Shown here piece by piece: positions 1 through 21,312 of a stretch of DNA of 64,000 bases. Within the stretch, counting starts at the first letter, position 1. Each line of letters opens with the position of its first letter. Origin of the DNA: Cristatella mucedo (lineage: Eukaryota > Bryozoa > Phylactolaemata > Cristatellidae); NCBI GenBank assembly GCA_009760855.2, contig WPIO01000036.1:3348501-3412500 (forward strand), given 5' to 3'. Position numbers and translations under genes: made by a program. The notes under the pieces were generated by a model, which saw only the letters and a program-made list of their open reading frames with translations, searched no databases and was not told where the DNA came from.

Positions 1-574
1 CCTTGCAGGCACCGTTTGTTGCTTGGCACCTACTAAGTCGGCTGCGAGCCGTAATTCCGGAGCCCGAAGGCTGGCTGCCTTGGATTGCTTTTTCTGCTGG
101 ATGTCTTTTGCACGAAATATCCGGTTTCGATCGGTGGCCGATCATGCATGAGCTCTCTATCGCAGCCTCATTTTCTAGAGAGCACTCTGAGACCTGCCCT
201 ATTGCTGACCACTGACCGTACGTGCAGCGACTTAACGAGCACATCAATCGACCCTGACGCCTGTACTGTAGCCGTTCGGCTGGGCTTGAGCCCTCCTGGG
301 TAGGCGGTGCTTAGATTTGACAGCTGCTAGGCCACCCAGTTTGGGCACGTGACCTGCATCGATATCGGACCGACAGCCCCACTCCCAACCTGGTCTGGCG
401 ATCGGTGCTGTGGGGTCTGAAAAGCAGGTGCCCTGGTACGCCACGAGTGTGCTCTTTGGCACTTCTTCTTGTGTGCTGCTTGTGCAGAAGAGACTTCCTA
501 CGTCACCTGGAAAGCTATTATCACTCGGTTGCTTGCGAGCTCCCTTCTCTTTCTCTACTGCAAGTTTGCCTTCT

Positions 575-577
<3 letters not shown>
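1..577. other. No recognisable gene
   Basis: Unique-looking sequence with short open frames on both strands that share no recognisable domain. No splice-flanked frame with a credible protein was found. It could be intronic or intergenic to a gene lying to the left. Confidence 0.4.

Positions 578-662
<85 letters not shown>
578..662. repeat. (CA)n microsatellite
   Basis: An almost pure CA dinucleotide run of about 85 bp, followed by a degenerate CA-rich stretch to about 690. Open frames across it (TH or CV dipeptides) are artefacts of the repeat. Confidence 0.97.
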
Positions 663-666
<4 letters not shown>

Positions 667-733
667 CGTGCACTCACACACACTCAGGTAGGCACACAAA
701 ACAAGGTACGAGCACACTGCTACCCATTCGCCC

Positions 734-735
<2 letters not shown>

Positions 736-812
<77 letters not shown>
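736..812. repeat. (CT)n microsatellite
   Basis: A pure CT run of about 77 bp on the + strand, followed by CGCT and CTCG variants. Confidence 0.97.
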
Positions 813-816
<4 letters not shown>

Positions 817-1044
817 CGCTCGCTCACTCTCGCTCTCTCTCCCTCTGCACTTTTAAATATATGTTGCACCTACCTTTCTGTCGCTGGAGCCCATCGTTTA
901 GCCACGAGGTTACTGAAATGTAATTCGAATTCACGACCTTCAAGTGGGTTGCTTCTTTATTAATCACCCCCTCTCCTTTTCACTTCCACTCACTTGTTCC
1001 TGCATCCTATTCTCCCCCTGTGTGTCCGTATCTCTCTTTGTCTG

Positions 1045-1160
<116 letters not shown>

Positions 1161-2349
1161 CGTCAGCCTTTTTTCTCCCTTTCTATTTTCATTTTGGCCA
1201 TCAATTCTCCATTTAGCCATTCAGCTCTTGCATATGCTGGTGTACCTACAACACTCCTTACCTTAAGAACGGATGCACCCTAGAATTTAGTTATGCATCG
1301 TATTTTAAAAAATTGCCCAGGTAAATTGGCTCTTTAATGTGCAAATAGTGACCATAAGGTCGGATGTGAAAACTTAAGTGAACTGGCTATCTGTAACTTC
1401 ACCAAAAAAACTAAGAAAAGTGTTTGTATTGCCCACGAATGGCCAAAACCAGAATTAAGACACGATTTCGGATATTGATATCTTCTGAAGTATCGCGGTT
1501 ACCTTATTATCTATGGATTCTAGTGTGTTGTGTACAAGCTCAGTAGCCCTTTGTACTGTAGCTGTGATTGTGATGGTTGATGGTTGATTCTGGCATTCTA
1601 ACCGAAGTACAAGTACCGTACAATCGGGGGACCTGCATGCAGAGAGGTTACACGAGTCAGAGACTGGATGTGATCACGAATGTATGTACTGTCTTGGATG
1701 TGATATCCTTATCTGAGCAGGCCTGAATTATTGCGATATACGTTTTGCAGGGCCTACTTGACTTTGAACTTGCACGAGCGGGTTCATTTCAAGCACTCGT
1801 TTCTGTTAAGGACGGCAGTGGAGAGGCGTGGTGAAAATTCCTAAAGCTCTCCTTGTCCAAAGGTGCCTTCTTAATGAGTGACTCCCGCAAGTCCTCTTTT
1901 TTTAAATGCATGGGAAATTTCTACTGACGTAAATATTATGTCAGTCATGCAAGGTAGCAGCAAATTGATGCATCTCAAAAGGAGTACTGTCGGTGTAGGG
2001 TGTAGAGGGCTAGTAGTCTTCATAGACTGAAAGATTAACATCGAGATGATGTTACTAGAAGCAGACTTTGGAGGTTGACATTGAGGTTATGCAAGGAATC
2101 GATGGAGAGGAGTTGCAGTGGGTATGTTACCTTGATATGGACTCTCGGAACTTGTCAGTCTTGCTGACAAAGAAGCTTGACAGGCTGCTAACCATTGCCA
2201 TATCGAGAACGTTTGCACAAGAAGTTACTAGTACAGCCTGCATCATTTTGGTTTAGGCATCATAGTACGTCATGGGCTATTGAGCGCATGCTTAACTGAG
2301 ATCGTTTTGCATTTAGATTTGCACAAAAAAACATGCAGCACCATTTATT

Positions 2350-2425
2350 GTGCAGCGAGTGTAAAGTGCCTAGAAAGAAATTTGAGTTATCTTAGGGCGC
2401 TTTATCAAATGTGTAATTTTTTTCT
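2350..2425 (+). mobile_element. LINE 3' end (CR1/L2-like), old copy
   Basis: Carries the family hallmark of this window: a hairpin of the form AAAGTGCCTAGAAAG...CTTAGGGCGCTTTATC followed by an AT-rich end. Only the 3' tail is kept, as expected for 5' truncation on insertion. Divergence from the best copy (41012-41640) suggests an old insertion. Confidence 0.65.
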
Positions 2426-4134
2426 ACAATCCTGCACAATGAACTGAGCACGGTGTAGTTAACTGGATATTCGCGAGATATTCGCCTGTGCAGGCTGCAC
2501 TGACTCAATGGATGGACCAGGTGGGTAGAAATGATAAGTAGGAAACGTCGCTGACTGGCTCCATTTGGCTGAGAATACGTTCACGTCCTAGTAACCGCTA
2601 TGCAGCCCGCGAAGTTTTGGCTTTCGACTCGATTCCTTGCGCTTCACCTTCACCTTGAGATCGAAATACTCAGCAGGACTCGTGAAATGGCGAATGGGCG
2701 GCAGCTGCCGAGGCCACCACGCCTCCCATTTGGCGACGACGACCAGCGCCGACGCTGGCCTTTCGAAGCTAGTTGGACTCGCTAATTGGATCGTGCCAAG
2801 TGCCCGCGAGGGTCACAGCGAGTCCATTGGGTCGAGCTCGCTCGCTCGCTTGAAACTCTCGCCGGCAGCGAAAGCTACGGCTGGCCGTCGCTTTGGATAA
2901 AGCTAATCGCAGGCTAGGACGTCGTAGAACGCCTTGGTTTATTGAGCGCGCTTGCCGGTGCCAATGCATAGCTTAAGGGCTACCGTCTGTTCAACGACTG
3001 CAGCGCTACTGTCACGAGGTTACGGTGAGCGCTCGTCCGGTGAGTGAATTTCTAGGCTCGCTATCTCTCCTGGCCCTTTGCTTGCTAGATCGTAGTCGGC
3101 CGCGCCTCCCTGGGAACGCTCTAGGCATCACGCCTTGCCAAGTAGCGGCAGGCAGACAATATTTTCAGCTGCAGCTAAGCTCTAACGCCAGAGGCGCTAG
3201 TGTAACGCAGGAGCATTCCTTTCTCTTCCTCTTTGTCTTCCACCCGTCTCGGATCGTCGTGAGCGCCTCGCACTCTGCATTCTCCATCCCGTCTCATCTC
3301 TCCTTGTCTTCTCTTCGTCTCTCCGATCATCCATCCGTCCATCTATTCTCTCGCTGCTCTCTGTTCCTTCCCTCGTCTTCCCCTGTCTCTCTCCCTCTGG
3401 CTTCGCTTTGTCTGCCCTATTATCTCCGCTCGTTAGCATCTTTTCTAGCTCGAATTCGCTCGGTGTCTGCTTTTCTACTGCGGCTTCCACTCCTTCTCAA
3501 GTGTTACGGGTTGCCGGTTTTGTTTTGCGTGGCTGTCGCTTTCCGATTCACTTTGTCGCTTCTATCCCACTGCTCTGCCATTCTTTGTATCGCGCTAGCT
3601 CTGTAGCGCTTCCCAGGCTGAATCAAGCAAGACTTTTTTCCATGCCGCCCTCAATCTCCTTACGCCGAAGTCTTGTGCTTCAAATATTCACTAGTTACAC
3701 TGACAGGATTGTGCAATTCAAAGATACTTCGATTGGGGATAGCCCTCACATTCTTATGGCAACTACTTGATTTTTATCATGAATGCAGATCTGATTAAAT
3801 CCTATTTTGAGCTATAAAAAAGGCCTTAAGGGCGGCAACGTAGTAGCTCGTTTTGGTCTCTTTTATGACTGTCTTGTGCGGACGATTCGGGCTCCTTAAA
3901 AATGCCTCGCCACGACCAAGAATCGAAGAAATTCTTTTCTGTGACCATTTCACTGCTTAAAAAAATGCGACCTTATCATTTCGCCTCCACGAGGCAGCAG
4001 ATCGATCGCCCGTAAGCAGATTCAGGCGACGCCTACCTCCTGGGCATCACGTGGTCCAACTCGATATAGCCAAGTTAGGGAACTTAACTCTCGTAGGCCT
4101 GACTTACTACGGCGGCCTTTATTTGCTCTTTTGC

Positions 4135-4215
4135 AGCAAGCGTAAAGTGCCTAGAAAGAAATTGAATTCTCTGATGGCACTATATAAAGTGTATTATTAT
4201 TATTAATTTATATGG
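4135..4215 (+). mobile_element. LINE 3' end (CR1/L2-like)
   Basis: Shows the GCAGCAAGCGTAAAGTGCC start, the AGAAAG...TTCTCTGATGGC hairpin and a terminal (ATT)n run. It is the same tail as in the 41012-41640 copy. Confidence 0.75.
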
Positions 4216-4489
4216 TTCAACCCGGCGATCGGCACCTGCCAAGTCGCTCGCGTCGACAATTGCCGACGACCTTTAATTTTGCTACTTAATTGCATACGCC
4301 ATGACCTGGCCATACGCGACAGACAGCTCGCTGAAACGTAGATTGACCTGACAGCCGGAGACGCCCGAGTTATTTAGTATTCGATCGCTACTCATATCTA
4401 TCCCGCAGCTGCTGCAGCCTGCTGAAGAAAGTTCGGGGGGGGCAATATGACGACAACTTCTAGCTCGGTTCGAGACCACATCTCCTAAT

Positions 4490-4560
4490 GATAAAAGTAA
4501 TACTAATTTGTTATAGCGCCCTCAGAGAACTCGATCTCTTTCTATGTGCTCTACAATTTC
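4490..4560 (-). mobile_element. LINE 3' end, reverse orientation
   Basis: Reads TAGCGCCCTCAGAGAACTCG then ATCTCTTTCT on the + strand, the reverse complement of the LINE tail hairpin. Short and 5' truncated. Confidence 0.65.
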
Positions 4561-4858
4561 TGTAGAGGAAGCATGATCGAACGATCTGGTAGTATGCGAG
4601 TGTGTAAGTTTTGGATGCTTTCGTTGAGTTCACTCAAACCACTGCACTCAAAGCAGTTGCTGTCATCTCGCCGTCGCGCTGTCTCGTCCGCAATCCACCA
4701 CTTGGCCGGTGCGTTTCGTCTGCGCCCGAAGAAGCGCAGAAGCACCAAGTGTTGAGGACGTTACTTTGTCTCAGGCGTTCGGTCGGGCGAAAAAACCTTC
4801 GTGCGAAAGAGCGTTCGATCTTTTCGATTTTCCCTAACTAGATCCGGTCTATATATAT

Positions 4859-4938
<80 letters not shown>
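4859..4938. repeat. (CT)n microsatellite
   Basis: CT run with occasional CTTT interruptions, about 80 bp. The flanks at about 4840 and 4950 share the words CCCTAACTAGATCCGGTC, so the tract sits inside a small duplication. Confidence 0.9.
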
Positions 4939-4939
<1 letters not shown>

Positions 4940-6900
4940 ATCTTTATCCCTAACTAGATCCGGTCGGCCTCATTTTCGCGTCGGTTTTCAGAGGAAGTGA
5001 GTTTAAATCCCCGGGGACGGCAAAAAGGCGTTTCTTTCTGGAGCTACCTTGTCCAATAGGGACGTTAAGAGCTATATAAAGGCTGGTAATTTTTGGAACA
5101 ATGTAGGGCAAGTTTCGGCATTCGTGCCTTTTCCTGCCTTATTGAGAGGCAATTGCGGCTGCAGCTAGCACGGCGAGTTGTATAGCATTTTAATCGATGT
5201 CTGTACTGAAATCGAGCCCTTTTACTTGTTAGTCTTTTTTGGAATATATATATTTGCTAAGTGCCGTGAATATATTTAAACGGTTCTATAGCTTACCACA
5301 GCCTTTACAGATCCCGAGATAGATGTCGACACTAGGCCCTCGGCGCCAATGCTGGGTTACATATGTGCGTGTACACATTGTGTGAACAAGCTCACGCGAC
5401 TTACATAAGATTTTATGTGAAAATTGACGGCTTACAAATACAAGAAGGTTGAATTCTGACGCTTTCTAAACACAACAACAAATTCAAAAGACGCCACAGC
5501 CATTCGTACAGGTATGAAACGGTTGTTGGGCAAAGACAAAAAATGTTCACAGCCGCTGACAATGGTAGCGAGCAAAGTGGTGCTTCGCAACTCCAGGCAG
5601 AAGTTCGCAGCCGAATGTATCGCGCCGAGTATCGAGATGTACCTCGAGTAGAATGTATCGTATCGCGCCGCCGAGTCCTGAATCGTTCGGCAGAGCAAGA
5701 AGCCACTATCCAGCGACAGGACAAGATGTCAAGATTTAGTCACACTTTCAGCACTGGAACGTGACCTTGCCAGAGGCGGCAGCCAATCGTAGGCACGCTG
5801 ATAGATTATGGTAATTCAGAGCTGGCGGTCGAATACTCAATATCTCTCGGTGTGCAACTCAATCACGCAGTCAAGGAATCTGTCTTGCCGGTATAACTTG
5901 TAACAATACAATCATGAGCTGTGACCGAGCGCAAAAGGCCGGCTGACGATCTTCAGCAATTTGTCCAGCGCCAAATGTTAGCAAACGTGGAGGTGTAGCA
6001 GCTTCCGCACACTGGACAGAAAATAGGCCACAGATACACGGCACCCGTAAAGGTGCTAGTGTATGCTGACGAGCGACAGAGCACCGGTTGCGCACGAATC
6101 GCTGCTTGTGATTTTTAGACACTCGTTAGACGGTATGTCGACAGTAGCTGAAAATGCTGAGACAGGAGGTCCTAATCTATATCGTATACAAGAAAATCCA
6201 TAGCGAAGGCGGTCTGCCGGCTTCCAGAACTAGCCACGGCATACAGGAACTCTTGTTAGGCGCCTCTCAGATGCCTGACTAACCTTCGTGACCTCTCAAC
6301 TACCTGACCTCTCAACTGGCTGACCTATCGTTTAGAGAGAAACTCCTCCCAGGCTCAAAGCCTAGAGCACTACTGAACTAAATATTACATGATTTGATTA
6401 CGTGATAGGATTTGAGGTTGGTTACGAGCTCAGTGATATGAGTCAGAAAAGCAGGTTGGTACGACGCCTAGTCTGGTGGAGCAGTTGTGACAGGAGCCAG
6501 AGAGCCCCAATCTCTGCCTCCAAGCTAGGCCTTTTCGTTCGAGTCGACTCGAGAGATGAACTGGAGCGGTCGACCTTTTCACGCCCCAGCCACTGCAATA
6601 CTCGCCATGATTTTTCCGACGTTTCGCAATTCGTTCATCGGCTGAGCAGCGCCATGGCCCGCTTCCGAAAATTGCTGGACGCGAGTTCCTGAGCGTTGGA
6701 CGTCAACCCCTCCGAGGGGAAAACCAGTCGCTGCACCGCCGACCTCACCGACCAACGAATCGTAAAGGAAGCGACGGACGCGCTCGCGCTTTGCCGGGGA
6801 GGGGTGAGTCGGAGCAAGGCAAAGGGTGAGCGGAGAAATTTGAGCTAAAAACCGGAGTCCTGGACCAGAGCCCGCTGCTCTCCGAGAACAAGCAGCGCCA
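4939..6900. other. Gene-free stretch
   Basis: No domain, splice-flanked exon or known repeat recognised. There is a minor tandem duplication of CTGACCTCTCAACT at about 6289-6320. Confidence 0.35.
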
Positions 6901-6996
6901 GCGCTTTGGGGCGTAGCATCCGGGGCAAAGCATCCGGGGCGTAGCATCCGGGGCATAGCACCCGGGGCATAGCATCCAGGGCATAGCATCCGGGTC
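6900..6996. repeat. 16-bp minisatellite
   Basis: About six tandem units close to GGGGCATAGCATCC (16-bp period, variants GGGGCGTAGCATCC and GGGGCAAAGCATCC). The reverse-strand frame through it reads as repeated cysteine-glycine-tyrosine peptides and is a repeat artefact. Confidence 0.85.
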
Positions 6997-7074
6997 GCCA
7001 CCGCCCCACAGAGCGGCGAAGCAGGCGGGCAGCGGCAGTCGAAAGCGCAGGCGGCAAGCTGCTCATATCAAAGA

Positions 7075-8510
7075 TAGTAATAGTAATACATTTGCATAGC
7101 GCCCTCAGAGAACTCAATCTCTTTCAGTGACATACGATGCAAAGGTAGCATGCTCAAAATGATGGTGAGCCTCGCTGGCACACTTGGTAATGTGGTTGGT
7201 TTTCACGACCTAGCTCTTGGGTTCGAATCCTACATTTGGCGATCCTTTATTGCCGCTGCAAGCTGTGGTGATAGCCGTAGAGGCTCTTATGTCGCTATAA
7301 AAAATATGGTGTTCAATAAGCTAGTGTGTTATTATTTAATGACAACAAGTATAACATGGTTAGAGGTGCCATGCACGCAAGCATAACATGGTTAGAGGTG
7401 ACATGCACAGGGTCAGAATGCAAAAATAATGGCAGCATCCACGGTGCATAAGCACGAAAAGGGCGAATCACATGTATCCACTAAATGCGATAAATATATG
7501 CGCTTCTAGATTATTTTTCAAATGTCGTCAAGTCGGGGTATGTCGTAACGGCAGCCGGAAGTGACTTCCAGGCTTTGGGAGCATACGAACTACATGCACG
7601 GTCTCCACAGGATTTGAGATATAAGGATGCGAGGTGTAGCTAAACGATTTGATTCAGAACAAGTGGTACGAGCTTAGCCTGGTTGAGAGAGTAGATCTGA
7701 TAGGTAACCTGGAGCCAAACAAAGAATGAAACTGAAAGTGAGTGACAAAACCTTGAAGTCACTGCCTTGCTTGAGTGGGAGCCAGTGCAGGTTGACAAGA
7801 AGCGGTGTGCTGCGGCAACTGCGACGCTCACGACAGACAAGCCAAGCTGCAGAGTTTTGCACCGGCTGCAAGCGCCTGAGTGCACAGGCCAGCAAGCAGT
7901 GAGTTACGGAATTCGAGGCGGGATGTCACAGATGCATGGACCAATTTAGATGTGGATCCCTGTGTAAGCACGCCCGAATTGTAGCAAGGTTTCGTAGCTG
8001 GAAGGAAGCAGACTTGACTGTGGAGCTGACGTGGTCTTTTAATGAAACGTCACTTTAGATAAAGACACCCAGATTTCGTGCAGATTCAACAGGAGATGGC
8101 TGCTGGCAGAGCCGGCATTTTGTTGAGCGTCAGGTTTTCATGATCTCACAGTTGATTTGCCCATAACTAGGTAGCTTGGTTTGATCCTTGTTCGATTTAA
8201 GATATTTTGCCGCCATCTACATGTGGGTGTCATCAATACCTGCAGCAAGGGAGTAGGGAGAATTCGACGTGCTGGAGGGCTGGGAGGAATCAAAGCAAAG
8301 TACAAGTGAGTGTCACCTGCATAGGAATGAACGCCGAAATTGTGCAGTCACATTGGCAAGAGGGAGAGTATAAACCGTGAAAAGAATGGGACCAAGCTCA
8401 GAGCCCAGAGGTGCCCCACAGTTTACTGGTTCCCCGGATGATCTTTGTCCGTTCGCATCAATACTCTGGCGTCTCCCACTGAGGTAGCTTGCCGCACTCC
8501 TTAACATGCC
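7075..8510 (-). mobile_element. LINE copy with degraded reverse transcriptase
   Basis: The longest LINE copy here. On the - strand, 8313-8490 encodes SYLSGRRQS... then GAPLGSELGPILFTVYTLPL, a decayed version of the CR1/L2-group reverse transcriptase motif usually written GVPQGSVLGPLLF. Downstream come the QNSAARLV-like and C-terminal LINE peptides (about 7640-7895) and the 3' hairpin tail (7085-7120). Frameshifts and stops break the frame, so it is dead. A SINE (7165-7320) is inserted near its 3' end. Confidence 0.8.
7165..7320 (+). mobile_element. SINE B (tRNA-headed), inserted in LINE
   Basis: Has a tRNA-like A box region (GCTGGCACACTTGGTAATG) and a B box (GGGTTCGAATCC), followed by the family body with CGATCCTTTATTGCCGCTGC and AGAGGCTCTTATGTCGCTAT. 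It interrupts the LINE tail at 7075-7165/7320 onward, which dates it after that LINE. Confidence 0.75.
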
Positions 8511-9138
8511 TCCACCTTTCGCCGCCGCCGAGAAATGCCCCTGCGAAATGCCCACCCCAAACGGGAGACGGCCGGGAGCGCCCGAACGCGGCCGAAGGCC
8601 AGCGGCTCGGCGGAAGCAATAGAAACTGCACCCTTCCTTCGGTCGGGGGGGGGGTTCGAAGTGCTAATCCTCAGGCCGATGGTGCAAGTGCTAAGTGCTA
8701 ATCCTGCTGGCCGCCGGAGAGCAGCGGCCGCAGGGCCACGCTTGCCTAGCCTGGCCTGGAGCGCAGCAAGCGCAGCGCTAATAATAATAATATATGCGCT
8801 CCGTCCACGTCCATGCTCGAGCAGTCCGGTCAACGGCGGCTGACAGCCGTAGCTCGCGTTCCGCTTCCGTCCGCCATCGGACGCTCACCCGAGCATTGCG
8901 GCGGTGCGAACGGAGAAGAGGGACGGCTTCCGGCGGGCTTCCTCAGGGACCCCAGCGACGCAGCCACGTGTTCAGTCACCGGTCTCATTCGGCTGCCTCA
9001 ATTACGAGTTCGGGCAACCGGTTCAAGCTGCTGTACACGTACACGGATTCCCAGGGATCGAGACCTTCTTAACTACAGTTTCTCCTACTCTTGTAGCTTA
9101 TTGGCCAGTAATATATTCACTTCTCCTTCTTGGTCTCT

Positions 9139-9140
<2 letters not shown>
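8511..9140. other. GC-rich stretch, no gene recognised
   Basis: Compositionally GC-rich with overlapping open frames in several phases, none resembling a known protein. It precedes the long CT array. Confidence 0.3.
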
Positions 9141-9664
<524 letters not shown>

Positions 9665-10549
9665 GTAAAAGCCTCCTTCGCCAGCTCACGTTGCTCTTGT
9701 TTGCGTGCTCTCCAATGCTTTGGTGTACAGCAAGCGCCCCTCAAGAAAGAAGGAGGGGCAACAATGTTTCCACTGACATCAGCTCCTATCCCTCACAACT
9801 CTGCCACCAGCTCTTGAACTTCTTGATCGTCAAAGTTCCCGCCACGACGACGTGACTCCGTATTTTTCAATGACCGAAATAGCTTGTGGCAAATATTTTC
9901 AACCCCGTCGCAAGCAATGTCAGGCTACTTCGATGGGGCTGCTATCCCGACACCTGCCTCTCAGCATGCCGCCACCTGCTCCCGCAAACCACTTTACGCT
10001 CGGTCTGAAATCGCCCCGGCCCTCGGCAAGGCCGACCCCTGTCTATCCGCCTCCTGCCACGCCGGAAATTCGCCGCCGCCGCCTCGCCTTCTCCGCGGCC
10101 GTCTTGGGGCTCGCTACCCACCCGGATCCTTTCCCAGAACGAGGGTCGCTGACCACTTGGGTGGTCACGTGACCTCACTCGACCGCGACCGCTTGTCTTA
10201 GACGTGTGAATTGGCGGTACTATTCGCCGCAAGGGCTGAGCGCCGCTTCTCTTAACTGGCGCGGCATTTTGAGCTGTGCCAGCGTATCTACCGTGGCGCG
10301 AAGAGCTAGTCACTCCTGTGTTTTAGCAAAGGCGCGGCTCGCTGTTCGCTCTTCACGGCCCGGGTGGCGGTTTTGAGTCCTGCAGCAGCATTGCCTGCTG
10401 CAAGCAGGCTGCTAGCTATTGCTCTGTATGCAGTGAACCCACATAATACAGACTTGTATGATGCAGGGTGTAATATAGCCCCCAAAATCAACTGTGTATG
10501 ATTTTTAATAAAAAAACAAGTCGCAAAGGCGCGTCGTCGTGGGGTTCGT
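9665..10549. other. No gene recognised; possible SINE scrap
   Basis: Mixed sequence. GTTTTGAGTCCTGCAGCAGC at 10372-10391 resembles the B box and start of the SINE B body. No protein-like frame is supported. Confidence 0.3.
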
Positions 10550-10863
10550 AGAGCTCTGCCGCCTGCAGCTGACGTCTCTGTTCTCAGCGCGGCCGCCGCC
10601 GCGAAGCTGCGGTCGATCGCTTTTCAATTTGCAAGCGAACGGCGCAGTTCCGCCGCTTTAATTCACAGCAGGCTCCCCCTGAGCGTGAGCTAAAGAATAT
10701 TGCGCAAGATAGGATGACAATAGGGCGCTAACGAACCGCGGTTTCTCGACCGCTGGACGCCTTGACATTAGGTCATTGAGACGCGTCCCAGCCAGCAACC
10801 TTTCCCTCGCTTTCAGATCTCCTTATATTGCTTACTTTCTATCTAGTTCTGTAGCTCTCCCTT

Positions 10864-10867
10864 CTCT

Positions 10868-10935
<68 letters not shown>

Positions 10936-10995
10936 CTCTCCTCTCTCTCTCTCTCTCTCCTCTCCTCTCTCATCTCTCTCTCTCTTTCTCCCTCT
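10864..10995. repeat. (CT)n microsatellite
   Basis: CT run with CTCC and TTTC interruptions, about 130 bp, just before the repeated block at 11031-11098. Confidence 0.95.
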
Positions 10996-11030
10996 CTACC
11001 TTTAGCTTTCCTTTTTCCTGCCCTTCTCAC

Positions 11031-11098
11031 CTGCCTTTTCCTTTTCGCTGCGTCCGATATCCGCGCCAGAAGAGGGCGCTGTTTCAAAGTAGACCCCG
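11031..11098. repeat. Dispersed ~70-bp block with CTCF-like motif, copy 1
   Basis: Matches 15837-15908 almost base for base: CTGCCTTTTCCTTT, GCTGCGTCCGATATCC, GCCAGAAGAGGGCG and AAGTAGACCCCG occur in the same order and spacing. CCAGAAGAGGGCGCTG at 11066-11081 closely resembles the core CTCF motif. On the - strand it can also be read as a GVYFET-containing peptide, so a duplicated coding or transposon fragment is an alternative. Confidence 0.6.
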
Positions 11099-11102
11099 GC
11101 AC

Positions 11103-11290
11103 TCATCGGCGACGGCGGCGGCTGCGGCGCCGCCGCCGCCGCTTGGGCTGCGACTGGTGCGCCCGCCACGCGGCGACGTCGCACTGTCGACTTGACTGCC
11201 AGGCGTCGGCCAGCGCCGCCAAGTCGGCGCTCCGCTCCAGACGCGCGTGCGCGCCGGCGTGCGCCAGCTGGTCCGCGCTCGCGCCGGCGG
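11103..11290 (-). CDS. Candidate exon, unidentified protein (antisense side of island)
   Basis: The - strand frame ending at a TGA at 11103 has strongly GC-ending codons and a natural-looking composition: GASADQLAHAGAHARLERSA, then DLAALADAWQSSRQC, then a basic tail of Arg residues. I do not recognise a family. No upstream exon joins it convincingly. The start is arbitrary, and the GC-rich island alone could produce such a frame. Confidence 0.22.
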
Positions 11291-12695
11291 AAGGAATATC
11301 GAACGACCCGAGCGCGAAAGACGGACGCGAAAGGGCGGCTAATGGCATCGCCGCATATCGATTCGACCGATCCCCGAGACGCGGGCGAGGCTGCCTCCCG
11401 CCTCGCCGCCGCCGCCGCGACCGCGCGCGCGGCCTCTGCGGACGCTTTAAGCGCGGTAAGACGCTCCTCGGCCCCCTCGCAGCGCTTCGCAGTGCTTTGC
11501 AGTTGCGTTTTCCGACGTGCCTGCATCAGCTGAGCCGCCGCCGCCGCCGCCGCCGCCGCTGCACCTTCGCTGCGGCCGGCGGGGTTGCAGCGTCGGCGGA
11601 AGCCCGCCGCTGCTGCTGCTCCCTCGCTCCGAGGCGCGCTCGTCGAAGGCGCGGCACGAACGCCTTCCGTTTAAGCGCGTCGACGAGGCTTTCCTGCTGA
11701 GCCGGCTGCGATAGCTAATTCTCGCGGAAACGTCATTTCAGTCACAATTAATGGCGGAGAAGCAGAGTGCGTCGGTCTAGAAATTTTCTTTGCGACAACG
11801 CTGTAGCACAGTCGCGAAGCGTTCGTCCCAATGCGATGCCAATGTGTCTGCGATGCAATGTCCATGTGTCTGGAGAGCGGTTGGCGAGAGCGCCAGCGCC
11901 CCCCACCCACCCCCGCCCCCCCCCCATTCGGTCAGCGCCGCTTGAGAACGATGCAGACAGCGCCGCCGCTTGAGAACGCCGAATACAGCGTAGCAGGCAC
12001 CGGCCTGGCCAGAGCAGGACGTAGCTTCCCGCAGCTTCTGCTGCTGCTGCTGCCACTTCCTGTCACCTTCTGCCGCATCCACTCGCGTCGCGGCGCCGCC
12101 ATCTTCTCGGCGGCAGAGCATCGAGCCTCGAAGCTTCGCAGACGACTGAGAGACGCCAGCTGCAGGCCTGCGTGTCACGTGACGCGAAGGGGGCCTGGCC
12201 GCCGGCCGCGGCTGCGACTGCAGCTGCTCAGGTCGCGCTCAGACCGAGGCGCTGCCTCGGCAGCTCGAGCGGAGACGCGCGCGCCGCGCCGCAGACGCAC
12301 CGTCTGTCGGAGCGTCTGCGGGCGCGAGCGAGCGGCAGAATGGAGGGCAGTACTTAAATCAATTAATCTCGAAATCTCGATAGACCGCCCGGGCGACAGC
12401 GATGCGTGGATGCAGTCGCTCGAGGCGCTTTCAAGTTGCAGCGGCGTGAATGCAGCTGCGCGAATCGGACGAAAGCGTCGACGACTCCAGCACCCCTGCG
12501 CGGCGGTGGCTGCTGCAGCCGCAGCCACCACCGCAGCTGTGGCTCAAGCAAATCGGCGGCCTACGACTGCTCGACCAACGCGGCGGCGGCGGCGACGACG
12601 TGGCAAACGAGGCGGCGAAGAGTGGCGGTCTGTGCGCGTGGCTCCAGTCGCACGGCGACTGGATATTCCGACTGTTTCTTGCAGTAGCCGAGCAA

Positions 12696-20544
<7,849 letters not shown>

Positions 20545-20692
20545 CGAAGAGCGACTGTCGGCGACCGTCGGCTTCGTCAGGAACGCCGGGATCGCGCTCA
20601 ATCGAATGACGGCGGCAAAAGAGAAGAGTCGGAGAGACGGCCGAGGGCCGCCTGCCGTGGCTGACCTTCGCCATTCGCCCTCCCCGTATCCC

Positions 20693-20706
20693 GTCCCCCT
20701 GGCGAC
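20693..20706. promoter_or_regulatory. X-box-like sequence
   Basis: GTCCCCCTGGCGAC fits the degenerate RFX X-box pattern RYYNYY-N(1-3)-RRNRAC. It is 149 bp downstream of the three-exon gene's stop codon, so a promoter role there is not obvious. The pattern is degenerate and chance matches are expected. Confidence 0.2.
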
Positions 20707-20924
20707 GTTGCGCTTGCCCCGAAAGTGCAGAGGCGAAGCTTTCCCGGCTGGCGTTCGCTCTGCGGGTCCCCCTGAGACCGGATACAGTTGGGCTGCTGTC
20801 GCCGCCGTGAAGAGGTGCTGCACGAGCGAACGAGTTCGATTTAACCTTTTATACGGCTGCCCATCCATGTCGGCCGCCTGCGCTGCCGAGCAGACAACGG
20901 TCAAGTTTTTTCTGTGCGACAGCT

Positions 20925-20983
20925 CCCTCTCACTCTCTTTCTCTCACTCTCTTTCTCTCACTCTCTTTCTTCCTCGCCCCCTC

Positions 20984-21014
<31 letters not shown>

Positions 21015-21015
21015 T

Positions 21016-21112
<97 letters not shown>
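20925..21112. repeat. (CT)n / (CTGT)n microsatellite
   Basis: CTCTTT and TCTG units, then a pure CT run from about 21019 to 21101. Probably in the 3' UTR or just beyond the three-exon gene. Confidence 0.95.
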
Positions 21113-21113
<1 letters not shown>

Positions 21114-21215
21114 AAGGAAAGAGGGAGACGCTGTCCCTCAGTTTCGATATTAGAGGCTGCCATAGCGAGGCCCTTCCTGGCATTGGCCCACTCCGCTTTG
21201 CACCTTCTTCTGCTT

Positions 21216-21218
<3 letters not shown>

Positions 21219-21311
<93 letters not shown>

Positions 21312-21312
21312 T
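21219..21312. repeat. (CCG)n trinucleotide repeat
   Basis: About 31 uninterrupted CCG/CGC units. Frames across it give polyalanine, polyarginine or polyglycine and have no independent support as genes. Confidence 0.97.

Noticed and set aside
7165-7320. tRNA gene
   Set aside because: A and B boxes are present but the acceptor stem and anticodon arm do not form a tRNA, and many similar copies exist; called SINE.
11342-11458. Short + strand coding start (MASPHIDSTDPRDAG) with a GTAAGA donor
   Set aside because: Phase 0 donor does not fit the phase-1 entry of the next candidate acceptor at 12685, and the - strand is equally open. Not called.
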